Made by a program: the position numbers and the translations under genes
Origin: Pseudomonas fluorescens
GTDB lineage: Bacteria > Pseudomonadota > Gammaproteobacteria > Pseudomonadales > Pseudomonadaceae
Direction of reading: 5' to 3'
DNA length: 64,000 bases
NCBI RefSeq assembly: GCF_902498065.1
Contig: NZ_CABVIR010000002.1
Coordinates: 558,001 to 622,000 of the forward strand
Notes under the pieces: model-generated
Database searches by the model: none
The model's input: the letters and a program-made list of their open reading frames with translations, nothing else
What the model was told of the DNA's origin: nothing
In this document: in pieces, positions 45,186 to 54,193 of the stretch
Layout: each line of letters starts with the position of its first letter
Position numbering within the stretch: position 1 is the stretch's first letter

Positions 45186-47174
45186 ATGACATCCGGAATC
45201 TTTATCCCTGAATTGGGCCACCTGGCCATGATTTTGGCGCTGTGTTTCGCGCTGGTTCAGGCCGTTGTGCCGTTGCTCGGCGCCTGGCGCGGTGATCGTT
45301 TGTGGATGAGCCTGGCCCAACCGGCCGCCTGGGGGCAGTTCGCGTTTCTGCTGTTCGCTTTCGGTTGCCTGACCTACGCGTTCATGGCCGACGACTTCTC
45401 CGTCGCCTACGTCGCCAGCAACTCCAACAGCGCGTTGCCGTGGTACTACAAGTTCAGTGCGGTGTGGGGCGCGCATGAAGGTTCGTTGCTGTTGTGGGCG
45501 TTGATCCTCGGTGGCTGGACCTTCGCCGTGTCAGTGTTCTCCCGGCAGCTGCCGCAAGTGATGCTGGCTCGGGTGCTGGCGGTGATGGGCATGATCAGCA
45601 CCGGTTTCCTGCTGTTCCTGATCCTCACCTCCAACCCGTTCGCACGGATCCTGCCGCAGATTCCGGCGGACGGTCGTGACCTCAATCCTTTGTTGCAAGA
45701 CATCGGCCTGATCGTTCACCCGCCGATGCTGTACATGGGCTACGTCGGTTTCTCCGTGGCGTTCGCGTTCGCCATCGCTGCATTGCTCGGCGGTCGTCTC
45801 GACGCGGCCTGGGCGCGCTGGTCGCGGCCATGGACCATCGTCGCCTGGGCCTTCCTCGGTATTGGCATCACCCTCGGTTCGTGGTGGGCTTACTACGAAC
45901 TCGGCTGGGGCGGCTGGTGGTTCTGGGATCCAGTGGAAAACGCTTCCTTCATGCCTTGGCTGGTCGGTACGGCGCTGATTCACTCGCTGGCGGTCACCGA
46001 AAAACGTGGCGTGTTCAAGAGCTGGACCGTGTTGCTGGCCATCGCTGCGTTTTCGTTGAGCCTGCTCGGGACTTTCCTCGTGCGCTCCGGCGTGCTGACC
46101 TCGGTTCATGCGTTTGCCTCCGACCCAGAGCGTGGCGTGTTCATCCTGATCTTCCTGCTGTTCGTGGTCGGCGGTTCGCTGACGCTCTTCGCCCTGCGCG
46201 CACCGGTGGTGAAGAGCCATGTCGGCTTCAACCTCTGGTCCCGGGAAACCCTGCTGCTGGGCAACAACCTGGTGCTGGTGGTGGCGGCGTCGATGATCCT
46301 GCTTGGCACGTTGTACCCGCTGATTCTCGACGCGATGACCGGCGCCAAGTTGTCGGTCGGCCCGCCGTACTTCAATGCGTTGTTCATTCCTTTGATGGCG
46401 TTGCTGATGGTGGTGATGGCGGTCGGCATGCTGGTGCGCTGGAAAGACACCCCGGTCAAATGGCTGATGAGCATGCTCACCCCGGTGTTGCTCGGCAGCG
46501 CCGCGCTGGCCGTGGTGGCTGGTGTCGCTTACGGCGATTTCAACTGGGCAGTCATCGCGACGTTCATGCTGGCCGCTTGGGTGTTGTTGGCCGGTGTGCG
46601 CGACATTCTCGACAAGACCCGCCACAAAGGTCTGATCAAAGGCTTGCCGACCCTGACTCGCAGCTATTGGGGCATGCAGATTGCGCATTTGGGTATCGCC
46701 GTGTGCGCGCTCGGCGTCGTGCTGTCGAGCCAGAACAGTGCCGAGCGCGACCTGCGCCTGGCGCCGGGCGAGTCCATGGACCTCGGCGGTTATCAGTTTG
46801 TGTTCGAAGGCGCCAAGCACTTCGAAGGCCCGAACTTCACTTCCGACAAAGGCACCGTGCGGGTCATCCGCGACGGCAAGGAAGTCAGCGTGTTGCACCC
46901 GGAAAAACGCCTGTACACCGTGCAGAACTCGGTGATGACCGAAGCCGGGATCGACGCCGGTTTCACCCGTGACCTCTACGTCGCACTTGGCGAACCACTG
47001 GGCGATGGCGCCTGGGCTGTGCGCGTGCACGTCAAACCGTTCGTGCGCTGGATCTGGTTTGGCGGTCTGCTGACCGGCTTGGGCGGATTGCTGGCGGCGC
47101 TGGATCGTCGTTATCGGGTCAAGGTAAAAAGCCGAGTGCGTGAAGCATTGGGCATGACGGGAGCGACGGCATGA
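45186..47174 (+). CDS. ccmF: Cytochrome c haem lyase subunit CcmF
   Basis: 662 residues with about 15 membrane helices. The haem-presenting WWD motif is GWGGWWFWDPVENASFMPWL. Conserved His residues flank it (GAHEGS; VGTALIHSLAV). CcmF with CcmH/I ligates haem to apocytochromes. ATG 45186 follows a TTG at 45183 that could also initiate. The stop overlaps ccmG. Confidence 0.96.
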   Translation: MTSGIFIPELGHLAMILALCFALVQAVVPLLGAWRGDRLWMSLAQPAAWGQFAFLLFAFGCLTYAFMADDFSVAYVASNSNSALPWYYKFSAVWGAHEGSLLLWALILGGWTFAVSVFSRQLPQVMLARVLAVMGMISTGFLLFLILTSNPFARILPQIPADGRDLNPLLQDIGLIVHPPMLYMGYVGFSVAFAFAIAALLGGRLDAAWARWSRPWTIVAWAFLGIGITLGSWWAYYELGWGGWWFWDPVENASFMPWLVGTALIHSLAVTEKRGVFKSWTVLLAIAAFSLSLLGTFLVRSGVLTSVHAFASDPERGVFILIFLLFVVGGSLTLFALRAPVVKSHVGFNLWSRETLLLGNNLVLVVAASMILLGTLYPLILDAMTGAKLSVGPPYFNALFIPLMALLMVVMAVGMLVRWKDTPVKWLMSMLTPVLLGSAALAVVAGVAYGDFNWAVIATFMLAAWVLLAGVRDILDKTRHKGLIKGLPTLTRSYWGMQIAHLGIAVCALGVVLSSQNSAERDLRLAPGESMDLGGYQFVFEGAKHFEGPNFTSDKGTVRVIRDGKEVSVLHPEKRLYTVQNSVMTEAGIDAGFTRDLYVALGEPLGDGAWAVRVHVKPFVRWIWFGGLLTGLGGLLAALDRRYRVKVKSRVREALGMTGATA

Positions 47175-47707
47175 GACGTTGGTTGATGCTGTTGCCGCTG
47201 GCGATTTTTCTGGTGGTGGCTGTTTTCCTTTATCGCGGTCTCTATCTGGACCCGGCCGAGCTGCCTTCGGCCATGATCGGCAAGCCGTTCCCGGAGTTTT
47301 CCCTGCCTGCGGTGCAGGGCGACAAAACCCTGACCAAGGCCGACATTCTCGGTAAACCGGCGCTGGTCAACGTGTGGGGCACCTGGTGCATTTCCTGCCG
47401 GGTCGAGCACCCGGTGTTGAACAAACTGGCCGAGAAGGGGGTGGTGATCTACGGCATCAACTACAAGGACATCAATGCGGATGCCTTGAAGTGGCTGGTG
47501 GAGTTCCACAACCCGTACCAACTGGATATCCGTGACGACGAAGGCACATTGGGTCTGAACCTCGGCGTTTATGGCGCTCCGGAAACCTTCTTCATCGATG
47601 CCAAAGGCATCATCCGCGACAAGTTCGTCGGCGTGATCGACGAGCAGGTCTGGCGCGAAAAACTGGCGGCCAAGTATCAGGCGCTGGTCGATGAGGCGAA
47701 ACCATGA
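47171..47707 (+). CDS. ccmG: Thiol:disulfide oxidoreductase CcmG (DsbE)
   Basis: 178 residues: N-terminal membrane anchor, then a thioredoxin fold with active site GTWCISCRVEHP (WCxxC) and the family insert INYKDINADALKWLV. It reduces the haem-binding cysteines of apocytochrome c in the periplasm. It overlaps ccmF and ccmH by four bases each. Confidence 0.96.
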   Translation: MRRWLMLLPLAIFLVVAVFLYRGLYLDPAELPSAMIGKPFPEFSLPAVQGDKTLTKADILGKPALVNVWGTWCISCRVEHPVLNKLAEKGVVIYGINYKDINADALKWLVEFHNPYQLDIRDDEGTLGLNLGVYGAPETFFIDAKGIIRDKFVGVIDEQVWREKLAAKYQALVDEAKP

Positions 47708-48174
47708 AACGCTGGATAGCCGCTGTTGTATTGGGCCTGAGCATGGCCGGCGTTGCACACGCCGCCATCGACACCTATGAGTTCGCCAAAGAAGGTGATC
47801 GCGAGCGTTTTCGCGAACTGACCAAAGAACTGCGTTGCCCCAAGTGCCAGAATCAGGACATCGCCGATTCCAATGCACCGATCGCCGCCGACCTGCGCAA
47901 AGAGATTTTTCGCATGTTGGGCGAGGGGAAGGACAATCAGCAGATCATCGACTTCATGGTCGATCGCTACGGTGACTTTGTTCGCTACAAACCTGCACTC
48001 AACGCCAAGACCGCCTTGCTCTGGTTCGGCCCTGCCGGCCTGCTATTGGGCGGTTTTGTGATCATCGCCGTGATCGTCCGCCGTCGTCGCGTGCAACGCG
48101 CTGATACCAAGGATGAGCTTTCTGCCGAGGAGCGCGAGCGCCTCGATCAACTGTTGGATAAAAACCAAGAATGA
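47704..48174 (+). CDS. ccmH: Cytochrome c maturation protein CcmH
   Basis: 156 residues: cleavable signal ([15 protein letters not shown]), the redox motif [19 protein letters not shown] (LRCxxCQ) and one C-terminal membrane helix. It reduces apocytochrome thiols together with CcmG. It is the short CcmH form typical of Pseudomonas, with CcmI separate. Confidence 0.96.
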   Translation: MKRWIAAVVLGLSMAGVAHAAIDTYEFAKEGDRERFRELTKELRCPKCQNQDIADSNAPIAADLRKEIFRMLGEGKDNQQIIDFMVDRYGDFVRYKPALNAKTALLWFGPAGLLLGGFVIIAVIVRRRRVQRADTKDELSAEERERLDQLLDKNQE

Positions 48175-49373
48175 TTGATTTCTGGCTCGCTGCAGGTCTG
48201 CTGCTTCTGGTTGCCCTGAGTTTTCTGCTGATCCCCGTTCTGCGTGGCCGTCGCGCCCAGCTTGAGGAGGATCGTACTGCCCTGAACGTCGCGCTGTATC
48301 AAGAGCGCGTGGCTGAGTTGCAGACTCAGCAGGAAGAGGGCGTTCTCGACACCGTGCAAATGGACACCGGTCGCGCCGAAGCGGCCCGTGAGCTGCTTGC
48401 CGACACCGAAGGCGTCGAGGCTCCACGCGTTTCCCGTCTGGGCAAACCCTTACCGCTGCTGGCAGCGGTTCTGGTACCGGTCTTGGGGCTTGGGCTCTAC
48501 CTGCATTTCGGCGCGAGCGACAAGGTTGAACTGACCCGCGAATTCGCTCAGGCGCCGCAGTCGATGGAAGAGATGACCTTGCGCCTGGAGCGTGCCGTCG
48601 CCGCTCAGCCGGATTCGGCCGAAGGCCTGTACTTCCTGGGGCGCACTTACATGGCACAGGATCGTCCCGCCGACGCGGCGAAGATCTTCGAGCGCACGGT
48701 GAACGTGGCCGGTCGTCAGCCGGAACTGCTCGGCCAATGGGCGCAAGCCCAGTACTTCGCCGATGGCAAGAAGTGGTCGGACAAGGTACAGGCCCTGACC
48801 GACGAAGCGCTGAAAGCCGATCCGAAGGAAGTCACCAGCCTCGGCCTGCTCGGTATCGCCGCGTTTGAAAGCGCGCGTTATCAGGACGCCATCGATTACT
48901 GGAATCGCCTGTTGGTGCAACTGCCACCGGAAGACAATTCCCGCACCGCGCTGCAAGGCGGGATTGCCCGGGCTACCGAGAAACTCGAAGCCAGTGGCGG
49001 CAAGGTTGCCCAGGCGCCTGCGGCCAAGGTTGCGGCGCTGCTCAAGGTCCGCGTCGATCTGGCGCCAGAGCTCAAGGCGAAGGTTCAACCGGGCGACAGC
49101 GTGTTCATCTTTGCCCGCGCCACCTCGGGCCCTCCTGCACCGCTGGCCGCCAAACGCCTGACCGTGGCCGACTTGCCGGCGACCGTCGAACTGGGCGATG
49201 CCGACGCAATGATGCCGCAGTTGAAACTGTCGAACTTCCCTGAAGTCCAACTGGTTGCGCGCATCTCACGGGCCGGCCAACCGACTGCCGGCGAATGGAT
49301 CGGTCGCAGCCAGCCTCTGGCCAGCACCACCACCGTGCCGCAAAAACTGACCATCGACAGTCCGGACAAATAA
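48171..49373 (+). CDS. ccmI: Apocytochrome c chaperone CcmI
   Basis: 400 residues: two membrane helices (near residues 1-20 and 95-112) with a cytoplasmic coiled loop between, then a periplasmic TPR domain ([32 protein letters not shown]). A C-terminal beta domain ([20 protein letters not shown]) ends the protein. It holds the C-terminal helix of apocytochrome c for CcmF/H. It is the last recognised ccm gene. Confidence 0.94.
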   Translation: MIDFWLAAGLLLLVALSFLLIPVLRGRRAQLEEDRTALNVALYQERVAELQTQQEEGVLDTVQMDTGRAEAARELLADTEGVEAPRVSRLGKPLPLLAAVLVPVLGLGLYLHFGASDKVELTREFAQAPQSMEEMTLRLERAVAAQPDSAEGLYFLGRTYMAQDRPADAAKIFERTVNVAGRQPELLGQWAQAQYFADGKKWSDKVQALTDEALKADPKEVTSLGLLGIAAFESARYQDAIDYWNRLLVQLPPEDNSRTALQGGIARATEKLEASGGKVAQAPAAKVAALLKVRVDLAPELKAKVQPGDSVFIFARATSGPPAPLAAKRLTVADLPATVELGDADAMMPQLKLSNFPEVQLVARISRAGQPTAGEWIGRSQPLASTTTVPQKLTIDSPDK

Positions 49374-49387
49374 CAGGAACCACCGCC

Positions 49388-49792
49388 ATGACCGCCATCG
49401 CTCGTATCACCCTGCTCAGTCTGGTTATGGGGTTAAGCGCGTGTGCGGTCCAGCGGCCCGAGCCGACGCCGTTACCACCGATACCGCCGTCGCAGCCCCG
49501 TCCGACGCCGTCAACGACACCGACACCCGGCAAGCCGGGCATTCCAGCCAAGCCCGCCAAACCGCTGCCTCGCACCTCCGCCAGCTTCGCGCCACCGCCG
49601 GGTGGCAACAGCCATTGGGATGCGAAACTTGGGGTGTACGTGCTCGACGACCAGACCAACACCTTCTACCGCCAGCGCACGTACTACCGCTGGAGCAACG
49701 GCTGGAGCCGCTCGATCAGCCCGAACGGGCCTTGGGAGGAAACGGATATTCACGGCGTGCCGGGTGGGTTGGGACGGCAATTCGGGCAATGA
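49388..49792 (+). CDS. Small proline-rich lipoprotein, unknown function
   Basis: 134 residues from ATG 49388. A signal peptide ends in the lipobox LSAC, so Cys19 is probably lipidated. A Pro/Thr-rich spacer (about 22-65) precedes a Tyr/Trp-rich domain (HWDAKLGVYVLDD; TFYRQRTYYRWSNGWSRS). It follows ccmI after 14 bases and ends just before a terminator, so it may be co-transcribed with ccm. I know no function. Confidence 0.8.
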   Translation: MTAIARITLLSLVMGLSACAVQRPEPTPLPPIPPSQPRPTPSTTPTPGKPGIPAKPAKPLPRTSASFAPPPGGNSHWDAKLGVYVLDDQTNTFYRQRTYYRWSNGWSRSISPNGPWEETDIHGVPGGLGRQFGQ

Positions 49793-49796
49793 ACGG

Positions 49797-49823
49797 AAAC
49801 GGCGATCTACGGATCGCCGTTTT
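49797..49823 (+). terminator. Rho-independent terminator of the ccm/lipoprotein unit
   Basis: AAACGGCGATC, loop TACG, GATCGCCGTTT forms a perfect 11-base stem, starting five bases after the lipoprotein stop. The A/T ends make it potentially bidirectional. Confidence 0.93.
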
Positions 49824-49982
49824 GCTGTCTGGCGTCTGTGAGAGACGTTCAGGAATTGGTGCAGCAGCCTTGGGCTGCGATCACACGCTGTAAAACAACC
49901 GAACGTCGTGCTCGGGGTTTTTGTGCTTGAGTAAAGATAACTCTAGGGTTATTTTTGTTTGGCCGGAGCAAGGAGGCTGGTG

Positions 49983-50195
49983 GTGCAGAGCAGGTTATTG
50001 ATCAAGGAGCTGGAGGAGGCGGGCTGGGCGCTGGATCGGATTACCGGGAGCCATCATCTCTTCACTCACCGTTACAACCCCTACACAATTCCCGCCCCCC
50101 ATCCGAAAAAGGATTTACCTGTAGGGACGGTTAAAAGCATCAGGAGGCGTGCCGGGCTGCACTGCCCGCCAGCCAGTGACGCAGGAGATCTATAA
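49983..50195 (+). CDS. hicA: HicA-type mRNA interferase toxin
   Basis: 70 residues from GTG 49983, chosen because AGGAGG at 49971-49976 is six bases upstream. The fold pattern LIKELEEAGWALDRITGSHHLFTHRYN...IPAPHPKKDLPVGTVKSIRRRAGL fits HicA: double-stranded RNA-binding-like, with the catalytic His in GSHH. Such toxins cleave mRNA. The stop overlaps the antitoxin start by one base. The short C-terminal tail after RRAGL is strain-specific. Confidence 0.9.
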   Translation: MQSRLLIKELEEAGWALDRITGSHHLFTHRYNPYTIPAPHPKKDLPVGTVKSIRRRAGLHCPPASDAGDL

Positions 50196-50599
50196 TGCAA
50201 TATCCAATCTGTATCGAGTGGGGCGACGAGAACAGCGCCATCGGTATTCAGATCCCCGATATTCCGGGCGCCGTCACGGCCGGGGATACGTTTGAGGACG
50301 CCTACAACGCGGCGATCGAGATTGCCCACATCCTGCTTCAGGAAATGGCCGCTGACGGGGAGTCGATCCCGATGCCGACTTCGGCCGCCGCCCATCGTGG
50401 CAACCCGGACTTCGCGGACATGGGATGGGGAATGCTGGAGCTGGACATCGCGCCGTATATGGGCAAGACCGAGAAGGTCAATGTCACATTGCCTGGCTAT
50501 GTGATTCAGCGTATTGACCGTTATGTGCGCGAGCACAATGTCAAAAGCCGCTCCTCCTTTTTGGCGGATGCGGCGATGGAGAAGCTGGTTCGACACTGA
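50195..50599 (+). CDS. hicB: HicB-type antitoxin with ribbon-helix-helix domain
   Basis: 134 residues. The N-terminal HicB fold (YPICIEWGDENSAIGIQIPDIPGAVTAGDTFEDAYNAAIEI) neutralises HicA. The C-terminal KVNVTLPGYVIQRIDRYVREHNVKSRSSFLADAAMEKL is a ribbon-helix-helix DNA-binding domain, so it probably represses its own operon. AGGAG lies upstream of ATG 50195. The order toxin-antitoxin is the usual hicAB order. Confidence 0.92.
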   Translation: MQYPICIEWGDENSAIGIQIPDIPGAVTAGDTFEDAYNAAIEIAHILLQEMAADGESIPMPTSAAAHRGNPDFADMGWGMLELDIAPYMGKTEKVNVTLPGYVIQRIDRYVREHNVKSRSSFLADAAMEKLVRH

Positions 50600-50620
50600 T
50601 TGAAGTCAGGTACATCGCCG

Positions 50621-50646
50621 TCGCGGGCAAGTCGGGTTGCCCGCGA
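50621..50646. repeat. REP-like perfect hairpin after hicB
   Basis: TCGCGGGCAA, six-base loop, TTGCCCGCGA: a 10-base perfect stem between the convergent hicB and MFS genes, followed by a short T run (GCTTTTTG). It may serve as a terminator for hicAB. Confidence 0.75.
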
Positions 50647-50659
50647 AGCTTTTTGCAGC

Positions 50660-51865
50660 CTATGCCGCCGCCAGCGAGCGCTCCTGCGAAACGCTCAAAA
50701 ACCGCAACAGCGCCAACAGTGGAAACGCGCTGCCCACCATCACGATCCACAACCAGCCGCCATGCTCATACACCGCGCTGGCCACCGAGGAACCAAACGC
50801 ACCGCCGATAAAGATGCTGGTCATGTAGAGCGCGTTCAGGCGGCTGCGGCTTTTGGCGTCAAGGGCGTAGACGGCCCGCTGGCCGAGGACCATGTTCATC
50901 TGCACGCAGAAGTCGAGCACCACACCGGTGACGGCGAGGCCGATGACGCTGTAGACCGGATGGATGAACGCGGGCAGGAAGCTCAGGCTGGCGAACAGTA
51001 GCGCCAGCAGCGAAGCGATACGGGTGTGACCAGCATCGGCCAGACGACCGGCGATAGGCGCGGCGATGGCACCGATGGCACCAACCAGGGCGAAGATCGC
51101 GATCTGGGTTTGCGACAATCCATGATTACGCGCCAACTCCAGTGGCACGGCGGTCCAGAACAGGCTGAACGTGGCGAACATGCAACCCTGATAAAACGCG
51201 CGCTGACGCAATACCGGTTGTTGGCGCAGCAGCGTCCACAGAGAGCCGAGCAACTGCCCATAGGAAGCGCTGTGATCAGGCTGGCGCTTGGGAATCGTCA
51301 CGGCCAGCACGATACTGATCGCAGCCATCAACACCGCCGCAATCACAAACATCGCCCGCCAGCCGAAATGGTCAGCCACGACGCTGGACACCGGTCGCGC
51401 CAGCAGGATTCCCAACAGCAAACCGCCCATGATCCCGCCCACCACTCGCCCGCGAGACTCCTCTGGCGCCAGATGCGCGGCCAGTGGAATCAGAATCTGT
51501 ACCGACACAGAACTGAAACCCACCAGCAACGAGATCAGCAGAAACACATTCGGCTGATCGGTGAACGCGGCGCCCAACAGACTGGCAATCGCCACCACGG
51601 TGGTGATGATCATCAACCGACGATTTTCCACCAGGTCACCCAGCGGCACCAGGAAGAACAGGCCCAGCGCGTAGCCAATCTGGGTCAGCGAAACGATCAG
51701 GCTGGCCATGGTGCTGGTCAGGCCGATGTCGGGCGCGATCAGGCCGATGATCGGTTGCGCGTAGTAAATATTGGCAACGATGGCGCCGCAGCAGAAGGCA
51801 AACAGCAGCACCATGCCTTTGGTCATTGTCGCGGCACCGTGGGGCACCTGGGTCGCTGAGTTCAT
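50660..51865 (-). CDS. MFS transporter (drug/sugar efflux type)
   Basis: 401 residues with twelve membrane helices. Motif A-like segments LVPLGDLVENRRLMI and the later AGRLADAGHTR mark the major facilitator family. LAAHLAPEESRGRVVGGIMGGLLLGILLARPVSSVVA is typical of small exporter subfamilies. The substrate cannot be told from sequence. It is monocistronic, with about 390 bases without a clear gene upstream. Confidence 0.88.
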   Translation of the reverse strand: MNSATQVPHGAATMTKGMVLLFAFCCGAIVANIYYAQPIIGLIAPDIGLTSTMASLIVSLTQIGYALGLFFLVPLGDLVENRRLMIITTVVAIASLLGAAFTDQPNVFLLISLLVGFSSVSVQILIPLAAHLAPEESRGRVVGGIMGGLLLGILLARPVSSVVADHFGWRAMFVIAAVLMAAISIVLAVTIPKRQPDHSASYGQLLGSLWTLLRQQPVLRQRAFYQGCMFATFSLFWTAVPLELARNHGLSQTQIAIFALVGAIGAIAAPIAGRLADAGHTRIASLLALLFASLSFLPAFIHPVYSVIGLAVTGVVLDFCVQMNMVLGQRAVYALDAKSRSRLNALYMTSIFIGGAFGSSVASAVYEHGGWLWIVMVGSAFPLLALLRFLSVSQERSLAAA

Positions 51866-52258
51866 AACGTGTCTCGCTGAACAGAAAGGAATGCGTGAAG
51901 GCTAAGTGGCAGGCCGGATCGGCGGAAGAGGGATTGGAGTGATAGCAATCATCCCTTTGCGGAATGAGTGGCGCAGGAACCTGCGCCTGAATTTCAGAAT
52001 CCGATGATACATTCACTTACATCTTGTTCGATAGCGTGCTTATGTTCTCTCTTACGACTCATCACCGGAGGGCACGTTCATGAACGCGATGTTCCGTCAC
52101 CTGATTCGCCGTTAACTACAAGGGCGGGCAGCAGAAAATCCTGGTGCCGGGGGGGCGCAGTTTGCTGAAGGTGGGTGTGTCTTCAGCGAACATCGTTTTC
52201 TGTCCGCCACAAAAAAGGCGACCGTCCAAGGTCGCCTTTTTCATTGGGTCATCAGCGT
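51866..52258. other. Region without a clear gene between MFS and sbp
   Basis: It holds the MFS leader (minus strand) and the sbp terminator (52212-52241). A plus-strand 11-codon ORF lies at 52080-52115 (MNAMFRHLIRR) behind a good GGAGGG site. Right after its stop, another frame reads FAVNYKGGQQKILVPGG, which looks protein-like, so this may be a frameshifted remnant of a small gene. I see nothing else. Confidence 0.5.
52212..52241 (-). terminator. Rho-independent terminator of sbp
   Basis: AAAAAGGCGACC, loop GTCCAA-type, GGTCGCCTTTTT: a perfect stem flanked by A and T runs, 18 bases past the sbp stop on the minus strand. It is symmetric enough to act in both directions. Confidence 0.92.
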
Positions 52259-53254
52259 TTACTGAGTGTAAATCTGATCAAAAATCCCGCCGTCATTGAA
52301 GTGCGTCTTCTGCACGGTGCGCCAGTCACCAAAGGTTTTCTCCACCGACAGGAAATCCACTTTCGGGAAGCGGTCGGTGTACTTCGCCAGTATCGCCGGG
52401 TCACGCGGACGCAGGTAGTTTGCCGCGGCAATTTCCTGACCTTCCGGCGACCACAGGTACTTCAGGTATTCCTCGGCTGCCGCGCGGGTGCCTTTCTTCT
52501 CGACCACTTTCTGGACCACGGCAACCGGCGGCTCGGCTTCAGCGGAGACGCTTGGGTAGATCACTTCGAACTGATCACGGCCAAATTCGCGGGCAATCAT
52601 CTCCGCTTCGTTTTCGAAGGTCACCAGCACATCGCCGATCTGGTTGGTCATGAAGGTGGTGGTGGCTGCGCGGCCACCGGTGTCGAGTACGGGCGCTTGT
52701 TTGAACAGCTTGCCGACGAACGCTTTGGCCTTGTTCTCGTCACCGCCGTTTTTCAGCACATAGCCCCAGGCCGAAAGGTAGGTGTAGCGGCCGTTGCCCG
52801 AGGTTTTCGGGTTCGGCACGATCACTTGCACGCCGTCCTTGAGCAGGTCAGGCCAGTCTTTCAGGGCTTTCGGGTTGCCTTTGCGAACAATGAACACGGT
52901 GGCCGAGGTGAACGGTGCGCTGTTGTCCGGCAGCAGGGTAACCCAGTTGTCCGGGACCAGTTTGCCGTTGTCCGCCAGGGCGTTGATGTCGGTGGCCATG
53001 TTCATGGTGATGACATCAGCCGGCAGGCCGTCGATCACGGAGCGCGCCTGTTTGCTCGAACCGCCGAAAGACATCTGCAGGGTGATGTTTTCGTTGTGCT
53101 CGGCTTGCCAGTGTTTCTGGAAGGCAGCGTTGTAGTCCTTGTAGAAATCGCGCATCACATCGTAGGAAACGTTGAGCAGGGTCGGTGCAGCCTGAGCCAC
53201 GCTGGCCAATGCCAGGCCAGCGGCCAGAAGTGAGGCGCCAAAGAGTTTTTTCAC
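52259..53254 (-). CDS. sbp: Sulfate ABC transporter periplasmic binding protein
   Basis: 331 residues with a signal peptide (KKLFGASLLAAGLALASVAQA). The mature start is TLLNVSYDVMRDFYKDYNAAF, and family motifs SFGGSSKQARSVIDGLPADVITMNMATDINAL and NPKTSGNGRYTYLSAWGYVL mark sulfate/thiosulfate-binding proteins. The permease and ATPase genes (cysTWA) are not in the window. It is a single-gene unit with its own terminator. Confidence 0.95.
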   Translation of the reverse strand: MKKLFGASLLAAGLALASVAQAAPTLLNVSYDVMRDFYKDYNAAFQKHWQAEHNENITLQMSFGGSSKQARSVIDGLPADVITMNMATDINALADNGKLVPDNWVTLLPDNSAPFTSATVFIVRKGNPKALKDWPDLLKDGVQVIVPNPKTSGNGRYTYLSAWGYVLKNGGDENKAKAFVGKLFKQAPVLDTGGRAATTTFMTNQIGDVLVTFENEAEMIAREFGRDQFEVIYPSVSAEAEPPVAVVQKVVEKKGTRAAAEEYLKYLWSPEGQEIAAANYLRPRDPAILAKYTDRFPKVDFLSVEKTFGDWRTVQKTHFNDGGIFDQIYTQ

Positions 53255-53347
53255 TGCGCATTCCTTGTTCTAATTTAAAAGTGAGGCAATTTGCCAGCGA
53301 CTATAACCGGGCCCGTATAGTCCTTTAAAGATTAAAAAGCACTTTGC

Positions 53348-54172
53348 TTATTCCAGTTTTTTAAACAACGCATTACCGCACCGCGAGCAAAATGCAGCGC
53401 CATGCTCGTGGCTGTTTTTCTTGCACACCGGGCAGTCGTGTTGCAACTGTTCGCCGCGCATGGCGTTGGCCAGTTCGGCGGTGAAAATCCCGGTGGGCAC
53501 GGCGATGATCGAGTAACCGGTGATCATGACCAGCGATGAAATCACCTGGCCCAGCGGCGTCTTCGGCACGATGTCGCCGAAGCCGACGGTGGTCAGCGTC
53601 ACGATCGCCCAATAGATGCCTTTGGGAATGCTGGTGAAGCCGTGTTCCGGACCTTCGATCACGTACATCAGCGTGCCGAACACCGTCACCAGCGTGCAGA
53701 CACTGACCAGGAACACCACGATCTTCTGCTTGCTGCCGCGCAGCGCCGACATCAGGTAGTTGGCTTGTTTCAGGTAAGGGCTGAGCTTGAGCACGCGGAA
53801 AATCCGCAGCATGCGGATGATCCGGATAATCAGCAGGTACTGGGCATCGGCGTAATACAGCGCGAGGATACCGGGCACGATCGCCAGCAAATCCACCAGC
53901 CCGTAAAAGCTGAACGCGTAGCGCAACGGCTTGGGCGAACAGTACAGGCGCAGGCCATATTCGATGGCGAAAATGACGGTGAAACCCCACTCGATGTACG
54001 CCAGCACGTTGGCGTAGTTCTGATGAATCGAGTCGATGCTGTCGAGCATCACGATGACGATGCTGGTGAGGATGATCAACAGCAGAATGCCGTCGAAGCG
54101 CCGCCCGGCCTTGGTGTCGCTCTGGAAAACCATGACGTAAAGGTCTTCACGCCAGTTTTTGCTGCTGTCCAT
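53348..54172 (-). CDS. Voltage-gated-type potassium channel with C-terminal zinc ribbon
   Basis: 274 residues. Six membrane helices with an S4 rich in Arg (LLIIRIIRMLRIFRVLKL), a pore loop and the potassium filter TVGFGD. After S6 the protein ends in CPVCKKNSHEHGAAFCSRCG (C247-x2-C250-x11-C262-x2-C265), a zinc-ribbon pattern in the cytoplasm. The channel call is firm. Metal binding as a gating or assembly element is inference. Confidence 0.92.
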   Translation of the reverse strand: MDSSKNWREDLYVMVFQSDTKAGRRFDGILLLIILTSIVIVMLDSIDSIHQNYANVLAYIEWGFTVIFAIEYGLRLYCSPKPLRYAFSFYGLVDLLAIVPGILALYYADAQYLLIIRIIRMLRIFRVLKLSPYLKQANYLMSALRGSKQKIVVFLVSVCTLVTVFGTLMYVIEGPEHGFTSIPKGIYWAIVTLTTVGFGDIVPKTPLGQVISSLVMITGYSIIAVPTGIFTAELANAMRGEQLQHDCPVCKKNSHEHGAAFCSRCGNALFKKLE

Positions 54173-54193
54173 GGAAAACGCCTGAATCGAGAA

